Shown here: piece by piece, positions 33,751 through 45,012 of the stretch | How the letters are laid out: the number at the start of each line of letters is the position of its first letter | Position numbering within the stretch: the stretch's first letter is position 1 | Assembly (NCBI GenBank): GCA_024449915.1 | Contig: JAMZAV010003171.1 | Location: 186,001 to 250,000 of the forward strand | Length of the DNA: 64,000 nt | DNA from: Sweltsa coloradensis | Lineage: Eukaryota; Arthropoda; Insecta; Plecoptera; Chloroperlidae | Direction of reading: 5' to 3' | Notes under the pieces: model-generated | What the model saw: the letters and a program-made list of their open reading frames with translations, nothing else | What the model was told of the DNA's origin: nothing | The model's database searches: none | Made by a program: the position numbers and the translations under genes

Positions 33751-35913
33751 TGTCACAATGCATTAACAAGCATTTTGTGGGTAATAATTTATTTGTGGAG
33801 TAATTAAATGATAATGTAGAAGCTAACTCTTTCTATGATTTCAGAATGGAACTATGATGAAATCTATTATAAATGTATTGAAGTCGATAATTTGAGAATG
33901 TATAATTTGTATTTTCTTAGACGTGTTTAAATGCAATTGTTTTCTTAGAATGTCTTATGATAGTAGAGACGGAGTTATCACTTGGAGCACGTGGTTGTTG
34001 TTGATAGTGGCCGTCAGCCATCTTGAGACATGTGCTCGCTGTTAGGTAAACAGAACCTTGACTCGGGAGATTATGATGACGCTTGCATTCCCGCGGCAAG
34101 GTTACTGACGTAGAGTTCAATACGATCAGCTGTGTAGGTACACATTGCTTTTAAACACGTAGTGAAGTCGGTTAATCAAAATCAAACTTTATGGAGCTTT
34201 TTGTAATTTAAAACAAATGGAGTTTTGTTAGTTTTTTTTTTTAAATTAAGTGTGGAAAATACATATTGTTTTAAATCCTTTGCTGGATAAAGGGTCGCCT
34301 CTCTCAAGGCAGACGTGTAGCCAAAACTATTCTTTTTAATGATAATGGGTGTTACCCATTAAATAAAATAACGCCGAAATTTTATGATGACACAAATTTG
34401 GAATTTTGTTACATTTAAGTTATTTTCGTTCAAAAATGATTTTGAGTAATTAATCAAAGTAATGTAGAGTGTGCCGAGCTTTCGGTCTAGCATGTGTGTG
34501 TTGTTGTTTTGTTTTAGTCGTTCTAGCCAGGGGTAGGCTACCTGAACAGCTCAGATCGGTCGACGAAACATCAAGACAACGATCGGCGGCCAAGGAGGGC
34601 CCAGCAATGGAAAATCCACACACACTGTCACACATACACACAGCCAAGTAGATTCGGGAGATTATAGCTGCAAGACGTCAACGCAACTGATTGAAGATGG
34701 AATAAAGATCAAATGCTGTACAAATCCAAATGAAGTTACACTAAATTGAAGAAGAAGATGAAGAAGAAGAAGAAGAAACATTAAACAAGACAAAAACAAA
34801 AACTAAAAGAAGACGAGATGAAGATAAAATTCTAAGAAGAAGACCAAACGTGAGGGTATTGTTGTCAACATCATCAATGACAGCGTACGCTTATGTTGTT
34901 TCGGCAACCAAATCGCACTCTGAGACGGGGAATTGAATCCGGGAACTAATAGTTTTGCACACCGAGGATTGCCAAGAGTCAGGATAAAACCGAAGAATAG
35001 TTGTTCAAGAACAAGAAGAAAGAAGAAACGGGTGTCCTAGTTCTCTGAGGGGTCCGGCTCAGGGAAAGCGGAAAAAACCAAACAATAGTACATTAACAAA
35101 CCCAATACTCGATTATTACATCAATAAGAAGAAAAGATGAAATCGCAGTTCTGAGGAAGAAGGAAGAAGAACCCAATGTCAGAGTCGACATTAGCCGAGA
35201 TGGAGAAGTGTCATGAATACAGATTATTCATAGATCAGGGTATCCGACAAATAACTGTATAGTTACAAATCTAACCTGATTCACTTGGGTCAGCTAAAAC
35301 ACCCAGGCGTTCAGGTGCAACTCTGTTGAATAATACGCTAAAATACATCGCGACGGTGACAATGAGCAAGACAAAGACAGAAGACTATTAATCATAAAGC
35401 AGACGGAGACGGATAGTATCGGTAGAATGCCTAGCAACTACGAGTGCAATCCATGGACTTGCTGACATGAGACTTTTCGGGTGCATTCGATTTGATCGGG
35501 AAGCGCGCTCGCTCTCTCTGACTTCGGAACTCGAGCTGGCAACATCATCGGGACGACGTGTGATAGTGTAATAGTGTGTGTGCGTACAAGTACAGAGAAG
35601 AGGGTCGACTTCTAGTGAAGAGGGATCAGCATCCACCCCTGGGACGATCTGAGTTGTTTGGTGACCGCCTCTGAGCTTCGGGAAGGTTGTGGTAAGCCAA
35701 GTCATGTTAATTTAACTTCAGGTCAATCGGGGTCATGATTGGTTGTGACCAAGCCACGTGGTAGTCACGCACATGCTGGAGAGTAGGCAGTACCGCGCAC
35801 TCATTCTTTTAGTTTCATCCTGTTGTTAATAAATGGGTTTTGTTATTCACTATGAATCTGGTATTCTGATTTGAGTATTAAGTTACCCTCTGACCGGTAG
35901 TAAGATCCCTACA
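33751..35913 (+). mobile_element. Putative 3' LTR, about 2.16 kb
   Basis: Starts TGTCACAATG after a polypurine tract. AATAAA is at 35829, and the proposed end CCCTACA (35913) makes TGT..ACA borders. The partner LTR is not in the window, so the end is a guess. It contains a GAA-rich run (34749-34779). No RT, protease or integrase was found upstream, so the element is internally deleted or the LTR call is wrong. Confidence 0.4.
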
Positions 35914-36166
35914 TGTTAGTAGCTAGCCTAGGGATTGCAGGACAAGCTACGAGCCCCCAGCCAAGCGGCCGTTGTACTGAGGGTCCTGGGTTCCTGACAA
36001 GGTGAGGTCTCTGTTGTATGCTTCATCTGATGTTTAGACTGGACAGTAGGAGAAGGCTAGTCTGACTACATGACAATATAAGTAATTTTTCAAAAAATTC
36101 AAAAAATTTCATAACGATCGGAACATTTTTTATTTTTTTATTTTTTTTATAACCAACGATCGGATT
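35914..36166. other. Unassigned stretch
   Basis: T-rich run at 36126-36150. Nothing else. Confidence 0.3.
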
Positions 36167-36339
36167 TTGTTCAAAAACTATACAGCAACCCGCCTAGGTG
36201 GTATGTACATGTGTGCAAAATTTCAGGTCGATCAGAGAAACGGTGCGACCTGTACCGAAACAGTAACAGAAAAAAACAAAAAATACAAACAAAAAAAAAA
36301 CATTCGAGCCATAAGAGTCAAGTGGAGACGCTCGCTACG

Positions 36340-36613
36340 CTCGCTCAAAAAGAATGTGAGACTGGAATTGTTTAATGACAATCAAAGTGCATTAAAATTA
36401 TGTAAAAATCCTGTTTTCCATGGCCGCACTAAACATATTTCGGCTAAAGGTCATTTGGTACGACAGTGCTCTAAGAATAATGAGGTAAATGTTAATTATT
36501 TAAGCACTAATGAGATGCCTGCTGATGTTACGACAAAATCTCTTCCACCTGTGAAACATTTTACTTGTTTGAGTGAATTGAATATGGCTCCAGCTTATGG
36601 GAAGGTGTTGTAA
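36340..36613 (+). pseudogene. Ty1/copia RNase H fragment (end of pol)
   Basis: The frame carries the copia-type RNase H end: an F-N-D-N-Q-S-A core with the catalytic Asp, an N-P-V-F-H-x-R-T-K-H-I box, and a terminal ADVTTKSLP box. In copia elements this domain removes the RNA strand during reverse transcription. It starts abruptly near 36340 and ends at a TAA (36611-36613) inside the predicted LTR. No upstream pol remains. Confidence 0.85.
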
Positions 36614-36796
36614 TTTGTAATCTGGCGCCACTACTATAATATTTATTATGTTTATAAGGCAGTGAGTGCACATCCTTTTTCCTGTTAGTGATCTTCTGTA
36701 CCGCCATCTTCTTGCTATTACAATAAAGCAACGTAGTTCTCTGAAGTATCTATATTTTACGGAGTAATCCTTCTTCCATCATACTAAAACTCAACA
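36606..36796 (+). mobile_element. Copia 3' LTR, about 191 bp
   Basis: TGTTGTAATT start overlapping the pol stop, CAATAAAG poly(A) signal near 36720, and end ACTCAACA, so the borders are TGTTG/CAACA. TGGCGCC near its start is shared with the LTR at 52318-52551, suggesting related elements. Confidence 0.6.
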
Positions 36797-36801
36797 TACA
36801 C

Positions 36802-37290
36802 TATTAGTGGTGACGTCACGCAACTTTGCCACAGCTTTCCAACGAAGAAAATGGACTCCAACCAAACTTTGACGTCTGCAGTAACCAAAAACAGCAATAC
36901 TTCATAGACTCATAACTTGAAGCTTGAACATAATAACTAAAAAATGATAGGCCTATGTATAATATTGTATTAGTAGACCTATGATTTAATTATCAAATTA
37001 CTAGAAATTTAAAGATAACTAAATCAAGCTTTAAACATATTCTAAAATATGCAAACATAACCTGCAAACAAGGCCTACATTTCAATCGAAATAAATCATT
37101 AAAACATTCATGGAATTCATGTCATTATATTTTTCCTTCGTTGTAATAGTGTCGAACTTATCGGGAAAAAATACGCACAGATTAAAGTGTAAAGATACCT
37201 TTGAGAGACGTCGTCGAAAATACCTCCCATTGTTTCCCTATGGGACAAAAACTGTGTGGACGGCGATGATGAAATGACGTCACACTAATA
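36802..37290. mobile_element. TIR element, about 489 bp
   Basis: TATTAGTGGTGACGTCAC on the left and GTGACGTCATTTC preceded by TATTAGT when the right end is read in reverse. Short imperfect ends, no clear target duplication, non-coding. Confidence 0.45.
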
Positions 37291-37508
37291 CTGTCTATTG
37301 ATATCACCAGTAGGCCTCGGTCTAGTGTAAAAATAATAATAATAAGACTTTTTAAATTTGTACAAAAATCAGGCTCAAATCATGAAAGACATAACTCAAA
37401 TACAAATTTGAATGCTTAGCAATAACATGTATAACTCATATTCCAAATCTAAGTACCGGTATTTATTTATTTATTATTTATTTAACGTCCGTTTACTTTT
37501 GTCTTTAG

Positions 37509-37724
37509 GGTCAGTTGATGGAACGCATGTGAGAATTGACCAGCCAAGTGAGAGAGCTGCTGATTATTTCAACAAGAAGGATTATTATCCAATGCATCTG
37601 CAGGGCATATGCGATAAAAATATGAAGTTCATAGGTATCTTCTTAGGTTTTCCAGGCTCTGTGCAAAACGCACGAGTCTTCCGAAACTGTTCGTTATGGG
37701 GAAAATTGGAAGAGCTGTGTGAAG
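37509..37724 (+). pseudogene. PIF/Harbinger DDE exon
   Basis: Acceptor TTTTGTCTTTAG (to 37508) and donor GAAG|GTAATA enclose 72 codons: GSVDGTHVRIDQPSERAADY, NKKDYYPMHLQGICD and IFLGFPGSVQNARVFRNCSL. DGTHVxI holds the first catalytic Asp and PGSVxDxRVF holds the second motif, with the usual Asp replaced by Asn (QNARVF). Intron-split Harbinger transposases occur in many animals. Neighbouring exons are not found, so it is an orphan exon. Confidence 0.75.
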
Positions 37725-38515
37725 GTAATACCAAGTTCATATTTTGTAGTATTGTAATTTGTAACTACCATTGGCATTGTCTATTAATTGTATTTGTCCC
37801 GTATATGTGCTATGCACATGTCAGTGAACTGAAATAAAATGAAATGTAGGCCTGCAAGCAGGGTAGCCTAACTACCTTTATTAATTTTAGTATGTTAACT
37901 AAAAAATACAAAATGACCATTATGTAGGCTACTGCTTGATACTGGATGTTTTTTTGCATTTTATCAACAATTATTGTCTGTCTACACATAATCAACTAAG
38001 GAAATAAATATTTTCAAACACATTAGATTTTTTTGCCCCATCAGGCCTAGGTATCTACCAGTTAAATCGTAAAGGATTTTTTTTAATGTACACCTATTAA
38101 GACACTCCCTCTCCAACTAGAACTAGAATCTGAGTTTTGGGCCCTGGATACCGCAGCTGACGACACTGTGGAACGTTTTGTAATTAATTTTGGGCATGGC
38201 AGCGATACTGAGAGCGACCCCCGAGAGTGATGATGACCTCAACGCCAGCAATATTACCACTGAAGATGACGATCTAGCCCAACCACTTCAATAGCTTCTC
38301 GTTCACGGTAACTTGTTTTTTGTCCGTTATTTCTTTTCTTTAATTTTGCTCAATTTCTACAGGAAGAACTTCGGCTGCGTCGACCTGACATTAGACCGCA
38401 ACTCGGAGGCGGCGGCGATGACCTTCTCGAACAGGTTCGCTGCTAGACTGAATCATCATACGAAGTTATGGCCGCTCTACAACCCGCTCTTCTTCGCTAC
38501 GTTGGCGGAACAAAT
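37725..38515. other. Mostly unassigned; acidic frame near 38115
   Basis: A reading at 38115-38230 (ESEFWALDTAADDTVERFV) and one after TTTCTACAG at 38361 (ELRLRRPDIRPQLGGGGDD) are open but not recognised. Confidence 0.25.
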
Positions 38516-38945
38516 GTTCGGAACGTTCAGGAACTAAGATATTGCTTAAATATCTTGGCAGGGCATAATTTAAATCTAGTTTGAGAGATGTTTAACAAAA
38601 GCCTCAACGAAGTACTTGCGTTGTGTGTGTTCAATATTGTGTTCAAAATTCTGTTCAATAGAGAATAATATTTTCAACATTTGAATTTACCGCGTAAAAG
38701 ACCGTGCGCTTATATTAAAGAGCAACAATGTCACCATAGTGACTGACATTGGGGCCAACGTCATTGCGGCGTTCAGGTACTAAGATATGCTTAAATATCT
38801 TGGCAGGGCATAATTTAAATCTAGTTTGAGAGATGTTTAACAAAGCCTCCACGAAGTACACGCGTAGTGTGTGTTCAATAGAGAATGATATTTTCAACAT
38901 TTGAATTTACGGCACAAGAGACCGTGCGCTTATATTACGTGGTGT
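38516..38945 (+). repeat. Tandem duplication of a hAT relic, period 245 bp
   Basis: TTAAATATCTTGGCAGGGCATAATTT occurs at 38546 and 38791, each followed by TTTGAGAGATGTTTAACAAA, TTCAATAGAGAAT and ACCGTGCGCTTATATTA. Between them, AAGAGCAACAATGTCACCAT reads as the hAT TIVTD-GAN box. Both are relatives of 30928-31015. Confidence 0.75.
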
Positions 38946-39284
38946 AACATGGTTTTCTTAAGCAGGTAGGTGGGGCATCGGAGAGTGGGGCATCGGAGAC
39001 TAAAAAGGTTGGTGGGAGTGGCCGCAGTGAAGGCAGAAGTATAAACTGTGAGAGAGCAAATCAATAACTAAAACTGAACCTGGATGTACGTCATAGCTCT
39101 CTAAGCTATGAACGTAGCTGATACAAACAGCATTGAAAGTATATGTAGTCAAATTGACTATAAATAGCAATTACAGCTTGATAAGAAGGGTGCAGGTATG
39201 CACATTCTCTACCTGAATGGGCAAGGTCTCTTAATTTTTTTTGATGGATAATGTAATTTTGTAAGTAGTAGAAAGCATGTAGAA
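38946..39284. other. Unassigned; short GGGGCATCGGAGA duplication
   Basis: GTGGGGCATCGGAGA is repeated at about 38971 and 38987. Nothing else recognised. Confidence 0.3.
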
Positions 39285-39830
39285 GCAGTAGACTCTTAAC
39301 TCTGTACACTGACCGCTTTTTCACAAGTCTGAAGCTTGCCGAACTTCTTCTGGAGGGCATTTTACTTACTGGAATAGTTATGCCCATCAGAATTGGGAGT
39401 GTCTCCAAAAAGTTGAAGAGCTTCAACGGGGCAGCTGGGATGAGACAGCGCGTCAGGGTGACGAAGAGTGTGTTCTGAAGTGGAAGGACAATAAGTCAGT
39501 TCTTATGTCTAGCACGAGTATGGGTAGCAGTCCCATTGGGAGATGTAAACGTAGGTGTTAAGAGAAGAAGAAGATTGAAGTACTGCAGCCAGCTATTGTA
39601 CGTATAGCTACAACAGTTCAATGGGTGGCATTGATTTGTGTGATGGACTAATAGCACACTATCGTACTGCAATGCGCATTTGCAATTGGCCAGTGAGAGC
39701 ATATTACAACTTTGTGGATCTAGTAGTCGTCAACTGTTGGCTAATGTACAAGATGCCTGCATGTAAGCTTGAAAACAATAAAAGAAAAGACACTCTTAGA
39801 CTCTTGGCGTAGCGAATCAACGTTGCGCAC
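39285..39830 (+). pseudogene. piggyBac transposase C-terminal half
   Basis: LYTDRFFTSLKLAELLLEG and GIVMPIRIGSVSKKLK (39294-39405), a block with CVLKWKDNKSV in another frame (about 39470), then YNSSMGGIDLCDGLIAHYR and NFVDLVVVNCWLMYK (39610-39755). These are the later DDD-domain blocks of piggyBac transposases (DRFFTS, KWxDNKxV, YNxxMGGVD). Two frame changes. No TTAA ends were found. Confidence 0.8.
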
Positions 39831-39881
39831 AGTAACAGCAAGGTTTCCTAAATTCCAGAACCAAGCAGAGTAATCCCTCGC

Positions 39882-40222
39882 ATTGATTGATTGATGATTG
39901 ATTGATTTAATATTGTTTAACGTCTCATATTTATGCACTTCAGCTAATCGAGACGAAGGGAGGGGGGGACAAGGGGTGGACAGGCCTGTGCTGGTCAGAA
40001 CCAGCCACAAGCGTATGGGGAGGGCAAGGGTTCCCCCACGTCGTGGTCGTCTCCGTCTGTGTCATCATCCGTCCGTGTTGTCATTGTCGTCGCCGTCGGG
40101 GAGGTAGTCAAAGGGAAGGGGAAAGTTCCCCGACGACGACCCAGAGCTCGCCATTAGTTTCTGGGAGAAAAACCCCCCTAATACGGGCCAAACCACGAGA
40201 AGTTTGCGAGTTGGAATTTGAT
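39882..40222 (-). mobile_element. Rep-D copy 5 (near full length)
   Basis: From (ATTG)n tail to GCGAGTTGGAATTTG. Shows the whole ~340-bp unit, including the end shared with Rep-C (GAGCTCGCC..TTAGTTT, GGGCCAAACCACGAGAAG). A small internal deletion near 39960. Confidence 0.85.
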
Positions 40223-40412
40223 GGCCCGACCACGGAATTGTTTGACTGTCATTCATGCATTGATGTTGGATGCACGGTTAAAGATGTTTTTTGATGGAAC
40301 TAGTCTACAAACACGAAGCTTAAACGCGATAACGTTTGGAAGTGCTTGGTTGTCCGGTTGTCCAACGCTCGTGGCAATTGTTATTCCACCAGGTATGACA
40401 GCATGCTGGCAG

Positions 40413-40604
40413 GTGTTCCCCCACGTCGTGGTCGTCTCCGTCTGTGTCATCATCCGTCCGTGTTGCATTGTCGTCGCCGTCGGGGAGGTAGTCAAAGGGA
40501 AGGGGAAAGTTCCCGACGACGACCCAGAGCTCGCCATTAGTTTCAGGGAGACAAACCCCCCTAATCACGGGCCAAACCACGAGAATGTTGCGAGTTGGAA
40601 TTTA
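40413..40604 (-). mobile_element. Rep-D copy 6 (5' half only)
   Basis: GTGTTCCCCCACGTCGTGGT through GCGAGTTGGAATTTA. The tail half is missing. Bases 40223-40412 between copies 5 and 6 show nothing recognised. Confidence 0.85.
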
Positions 40605-40609
40605 AGTCA

Positions 40610-40900
40610 GCCTTCCTCCAGTTATATGTCTCACGTCCTGATGGTTTGTCGTTCAACGTCATATGTGGAAAAACAAGGTGAAACAAAAAAGGTAAATGGT
40701 CAGAAATAACTGCTGGTTCAACGTTTATGACGGTAACCTCGGCGTCCGGATTATTTACAAATAATAGATCAAGGAAGTGGTTATTACTGGTGGGAAACGA
40801 GACTTTTCGTGATAGGTTGGCTTCACTTATAAATTCAATGAACATCTGGTTCACTACAGAGTTTCTGTTGGTAATTGATTGGAACCCCCCCACAAGAAAA
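40610..40900 (-). pseudogene. LINE endonuclease C-terminal fragment
   Basis: Minus strand, in frame: NQMFIEFISEANLSRKVSFP, NNHFLDLLFVNN, VEPAVISDHLPFLFHLVF and YNWRKADL. The (S)DH catalytic box is kept. It is joined to Rep-D at 40604, which may have inserted into it. CR1/RTE-type group cannot be separated from this piece. Confidence 0.75.
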
Positions 40901-41110
40901 AGTTTTCAACTACAAAACAACAGTGTTGCCTACTTACACTTAGGTGCCAACTGCGAGCCTCTACTAGAGTACATGCCGAGCAACTGTCTGACGGCAATGA
41001 GACCTACAGAAAGGAACCCCCCCACCCACAAGAAAAAGTTGTCCAAGAACACTAGAAAAAGTGTTGACTACTTTCACCTAGGCGCCAACTGCGAGGCCCT
41101 ACTTAAAGGG
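40881..41110 (+). repeat. Diverged tandem duplication, period about 132 bp
   Basis: GGAACCCCCCCAC..AAGAAAAAGTT and AC(C)TAGG(T/C)GCCAACTGCGAG occur at 40881-40970 and 41013-41100. Both copies keep a frame reading SV(A/D)Y(L/F)HLGANCE(P/A)LL. I do not recognise the protein. Confidence 0.5.
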
Positions 41111-42734
41111 TATAGATGGGACCATTCTAGTACTTCGTCAATAAAAAAGGCAATCAAACGGGCTTGCCCGGCATAATTTCCTTCAACACATCGCAACTCT
41201 ACCCCAACTCCTCCAAAATCGACTACAAGCTACTCACTCACACCTCCCCTCCCCCAACAATCCTTCAGTCACTATATACCAAATGGTGACCCTAACTTGT
41301 CATCATGGGGTCAATTCTCAGCGGGCGCACATACACAATACACAGGTCCCCCGAAAAACAGAAATGTTGATTTCATTGTCCAATTGTATTGATTTCAATG
41401 GCAAATTGAAAAATTAATTGCCAATTGACAAAGTTGACAATTTTGCTCTCATATAGCAGAAAAAACGTATAAGGCATATTGCCTGTATTTTGCTATAATA
41501 AGTAAGGTTAAAGTCAGTCATATTTAGCATCATTTAATGAACAATAGTTATTCACAAAACTAAAGGGACCCTAGGTCCTACATATTAGTAGGGAGTAGGT
41601 ACTATTAACATTTTGATTTCCATTTTCAGATTGATTAAGATTTTCAAGAACTGTACCTAGAAAAATAATTAAATTGGGGGTGTGGCCTTCCCTGTTAAAA
41701 AAATATAAGATATGTGAAGGAAAAAGGACCTAATGACGCTTTCACTAAGGCCCTCCTTATGCAGCGGGAAGCGCTATCTGTACCGGTCGCGACGTACGCA
41801 GCCTATTTTCTCCAAAGATCTCTATAAGGAAGATATCCACAACCATATGATATTTCTAGTTTCTTTGAAATCCCATTCGAATGAAATGGCCCGCGGCCGC
41901 AGCTAAACATGTTAATGCATATTCATAGCGCTCTCGTAATTAATGCGGATTATAAACATTCCTGTACAAGGTAGGAAAATATAATACATGTATGTATTAT
42001 AGTATGTAGAAAATGAGAAAATGCAATATCATATTTTGTGCATATCATTTACCTCATAGTTTGGCCTATACATACATACTTTAAAATCAATTTTAGGATA
42101 TTCATACTTAAGCTTGACTTCAGAAAATTTAAAAATGTTTAATGACGCAGCTCAGCAGTGGGCAGAAATTGCAAGGGGCTTTGTTTTGTTTGTGTTTGTG
42201 TGGTCTCTTATTAGCTCCAACAACAGTCCATGCTCCCACACCTTTTGTAAGTACTACTGGTAATATTGGTAAAAACAGGCAAACGTACACTGATCTTCCG
42301 AAAGCAACCGAAAGTAAACTTAAGCTCGGAAATAAATATGTCGGCCGAGCTGGGGTTGGGGCAGATCAGTGGAGGAAAAGTGCCAAGTGATTTGGAGGAA
42401 CCATGTCAAGACAGTAATGTCGAAGTGGATTTTGTTATCTAGTTTTTTAGTTAAGTGTTACAGAGTTTTCTGCCATCAGGAAGAAGCATTAGCATTTGCC
42501 ATTTAGCATGCTTGTCTTGTGCATATTTACAATTTTACATAGTTGTCATTAAAAGATGAACTAATGTCCCTTCCTATAAGTACCTAGTCAAACATAGTTT
42601 GGGATCAAAAATTTGCTGATTTTTTATTTTGTATGCCTGTTTTTTTGTTTTTTTCAAATCCAATGTAGTACTGGCAATATAATAAGCAATACTGGTTTAC
42701 TAAATAGCTACGTGCACAATAACTTATTGTTAAT
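41111..42734. other. Unassigned AT-rich stretch
   Basis: No convincing gene. A plus frame at 42142-42390 has a hydrophobic start, but its frame has no ATG near the 5' end and no known domain. Inverted TTGAAATCAATAC..CAATTG-type short words near 41370-41440 only. Confidence 0.3.
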
Positions 42735-42930
42735 TAGTATTAGTATTAGTAGTTTTAGGGCGCTTCAACGGCAAAGATTTTTCGCGCCTCCAAGATATTT
42801 AGTTGACTATGTATGAATGTAAAATACGGTTAATAAGGTTAAATGTGTTTTTCAAATCATTGTCATGAAAAGAATTGCCAAGGTCGATATATTTTACAGC
42901 CAAATCGGGAAAATGTATACATGAAGGTAC
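42735..42930 (-). mobile_element. Rep-B copy 2
   Basis: (ATTAGT)n, TTTTAGGGCGCTTCAACGGC and on to AAATCGGGAAAATGTATACATG. Close to 5494-5700. Confidence 0.8.
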
Positions 42931-43225
42931 ACAATGAGATTCTGGGTACCAGGACCAAGATTGACTCTTGCCCAGTAGCATACTTAGCATACTTAGTAGC
43001 TGCTGTTTTGTAGCAGAGGTGACCCGAAAGGCTGGTTCCAAACCGGTTGCAACTTTTCAAACCAATTCCATTTTATATAAACACTGCCTTTACGATGTTG
43101 CTTTCATCACCAGTAGGCTGACCAGACTATCCCTTCTTGATGTATTAGCTCTTTAATTATCGCTTCACAGAAATATGTTTTCGAAGAATCTCTTATCGTT
43201 CTATTAACGATATAGCCAAAAAGAA

Positions 43226-43229
<4 letters not shown>

Positions 43230-43270
<41 letters not shown>

Positions 43271-43271
43271 T
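43230..43271. repeat. (TAA)n microsatellite
   Basis: About 14 AAT repeats following AAAAAGAAACATT. It could be a retroposon tail, but no element end is clear. Confidence 0.95.
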
Positions 43272-43284
43272 AGTTTTAAAACAA

Positions 43285-43800
43285 CAGGCCGTGGAAACTG
43301 TTTGTACAACGCAATATCAATCAACTTGACTGGTGATGAAGTATTAGCTCCCTTATTACGTCTTCTAACAGCGCATTCATTTTGTAAACACGAAATGTAC
43401 TTCGATGAAATAATTCGACTTGAATTTCCCAAAAAAGACTAAATCAGTTTGTATTATCATCACTGAAGCAAGGTGAATGGGGTAAAAGTTTACAGATTCA
43501 AGGGCTTAGCATTCAACTGAATCGTCTCATTTACTGTTGCCAGCGATTCCTTAACAGAACGTTATGTGTGAATATGTCTGCTAATACGTTTCAAATGGGA
43601 TTGGCATCTGGTGATGTAAAAGTGATAAACCAGATTCGATATGCAGGACACAATGCCTACAACCATTCCCAAACTCCAATCATTATCTTTTTACATTGTA
43701 ATCATTTTGAAGCAATTCTTGCTCAAAATAATGACTGCCCACATTTACCTCCTAAAACATTAGGATATCCTTTCCACATTAAATAAAAAGACCTGACCTG
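43285..43800 (+). pseudogene. Second OTU-like domain with retroposon-type tail
   Basis: GNCLYNAISINLTGDEVLAP and LLRLLTAHSF (43293-43375) match the Cys box and first helix of a larger OTU subfamily. A stop near 43440 is followed in another frame by SLKQGEWGKSLQIQGLSIQL (about 43460-43520) and TPIIIFLHCNHFEAIL (about 43675-43722), where NHF carries the catalytic His. The coding ends at TAA (43784-43786), with AAATAAA and (GACCT)n just behind, as at a LINE 3' end. It is distinct from the OTU at 29753. Confidence 0.65.
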
Positions 43801-43979
43801 ACCTAAAAAGCCTGAGACAAGGTTTGACTACTAAATTGTTTTTAAGGGTAGGGTGGAAAAAATGAACCACACTAACGCCTACTCTCCAGACAATGGCCAA
43901 AAGCACATACAATCTTCAAAAAAAAAATTATTTGGACACTTAAATTCCCAACCAAAATCACTACAAGATGGGGAAACCC

Positions 43980-44316
43980 GATTGATTGAATATTGCTTTA
44001 CGTCTCATATTTATGCAACTTGGCTAATCGAGACGAAGGGAGGGACGTAAGGGATGACGCGGGGGGACAAGGGGTGGACAGGCCTGTGCTGGTCAGAACC
44101 AGCCACAAGCATATGGGGAGGGCAGGGGTTCCCCCACGTCGTGGTCGTCTCCGTCTGTGTCATCATCCGTCCGTGTTGTCTTTGTCGTCGCCGTCGGGGA
44201 GGTAGTCAAAGGGAAGGGGTTCCCCGACGACGACCCAGAGCTCGCCATTAGTTTCAGGGAGTGAAACTCCCCTATTCACGGGCCAAACCGCGAGAAGGTG
44301 TCGAGTTGGAATTTGA
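43980..44316 (-). mobile_element. Rep-D copy 7 (near full length)
   Basis: GATTGATTGAATATTGCTTTACGTC through GTCGAGTTGGAATTTGA, one of the two most complete copies. Bases 43801-43979 are unassigned. Confidence 0.85.
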
Positions 44317-44483
44317 CTCAATAGAAGAGGCCCGAAGACAGCTACTAGAGGCTCGTGAGAACCAGTCAACAGAAGATACGCCTCGAGAAGATGCCTTGAT
44401 GAAGAAGACAAACCCGCTCCAACGCACAATGATTAACGAAAAGAGAACAGCTCTTGAAGTAAGAGAGGCGGAGAGGAGAGGTA
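44317..44483 (+). CDS. Possible orphan exon, charged
   Basis: Open frame IEEARRQLLEARENQSTEDT ... NEKRTALEVREAERRG, ending at AG|GTAAGA, a good donor (44483/44484). Strongly charged and helical. It begins inside the end of Rep-D, so its start is unclear. It could be a real exon or retroposon-captured DNA. Confidence 0.3.
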
Positions 44484-44508
44484 AGATATAAGTTATTAAA
44501 TATTGTGG

Positions 44509-44575
44509 CTTGTTGGTCCTGAGATTAGTGTCCCTGCTCCCAATGCAGAAGGTCCTGAAAGTCAATGAAATCTTT
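44509..44575 (+). mobile_element. SINE-A head fragment
   Basis: TTGTTGGTCCTGAGATTAGTG and CTGCTCCCAATGCAGAAGGTC match the tRNA-like head of SINE-A in plus orientation. The B box is decayed. Confidence 0.6.
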
Positions 44576-44746
44576 AAGATGTAAACCCTACTATATTTGT
44601 AAAACTTTTGAGTGTAAATTTGTTTAGCTATTTTGTTGGGGGGAGGGGGAGGGAGACTCCTCCACCACCAAACCACCACAGCCTAGGAGAGAAAGATCGA
44701 CATTAGGATGAGGAAAGGGTACATTGACAAAAGGAAGGAGGAGGGT

Positions 44747-44783
44747 GATTGGATTGGATATTGCTTAACGTCTCATATTTATG
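44747..44783 (-). repeat. Rep-D tail fragment
   Basis: GATTGGATTGGATATTGCTTAACGTCTC to TATTTATGCC only. Bases 44784-45012 show no recognised feature. Confidence 0.75.
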
Positions 44784-45012
44784 CCAATGGGAGAAAGGTT
44801 GATGGGGAAACAGGACTAGGCAAGGCCCAGGACTTTCTGGATAGTGTTAGTAGTAAACCAACTCAGTTTCCAATTTCACTTCTGGGTGACTTCCAAACTA
44901 TCAGTGTATGGCTCGTATGGAAGTTTTCACAAAGTCTAATTTACGGTATTTTGAGAGCCTGTCCACCTGTTAATTCTTCTACAAGTAGAACGGTGTATTA
45001 GGTTGAGTTAGG

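Noticed and set aside
42142..42390. Secreted-looking small protein
   Set aside because: The hydrophobic start lacks a nearby ATG in frame, there is no splice evidence, and no family was recognised.
43230..43271. CRISPR-like or regulatory tandem array
   Set aside because: A plain trinucleotide microsatellite. No spaced direct repeats of CRISPR type occur anywhere in the window.
27257..44251. Several similar 65-90-codon frames (CNLANRDEGRD... and VVVSVCVI...)
   Set aside because: They are translations of the Rep-D repeat, not a gene family; frames drift between copies.
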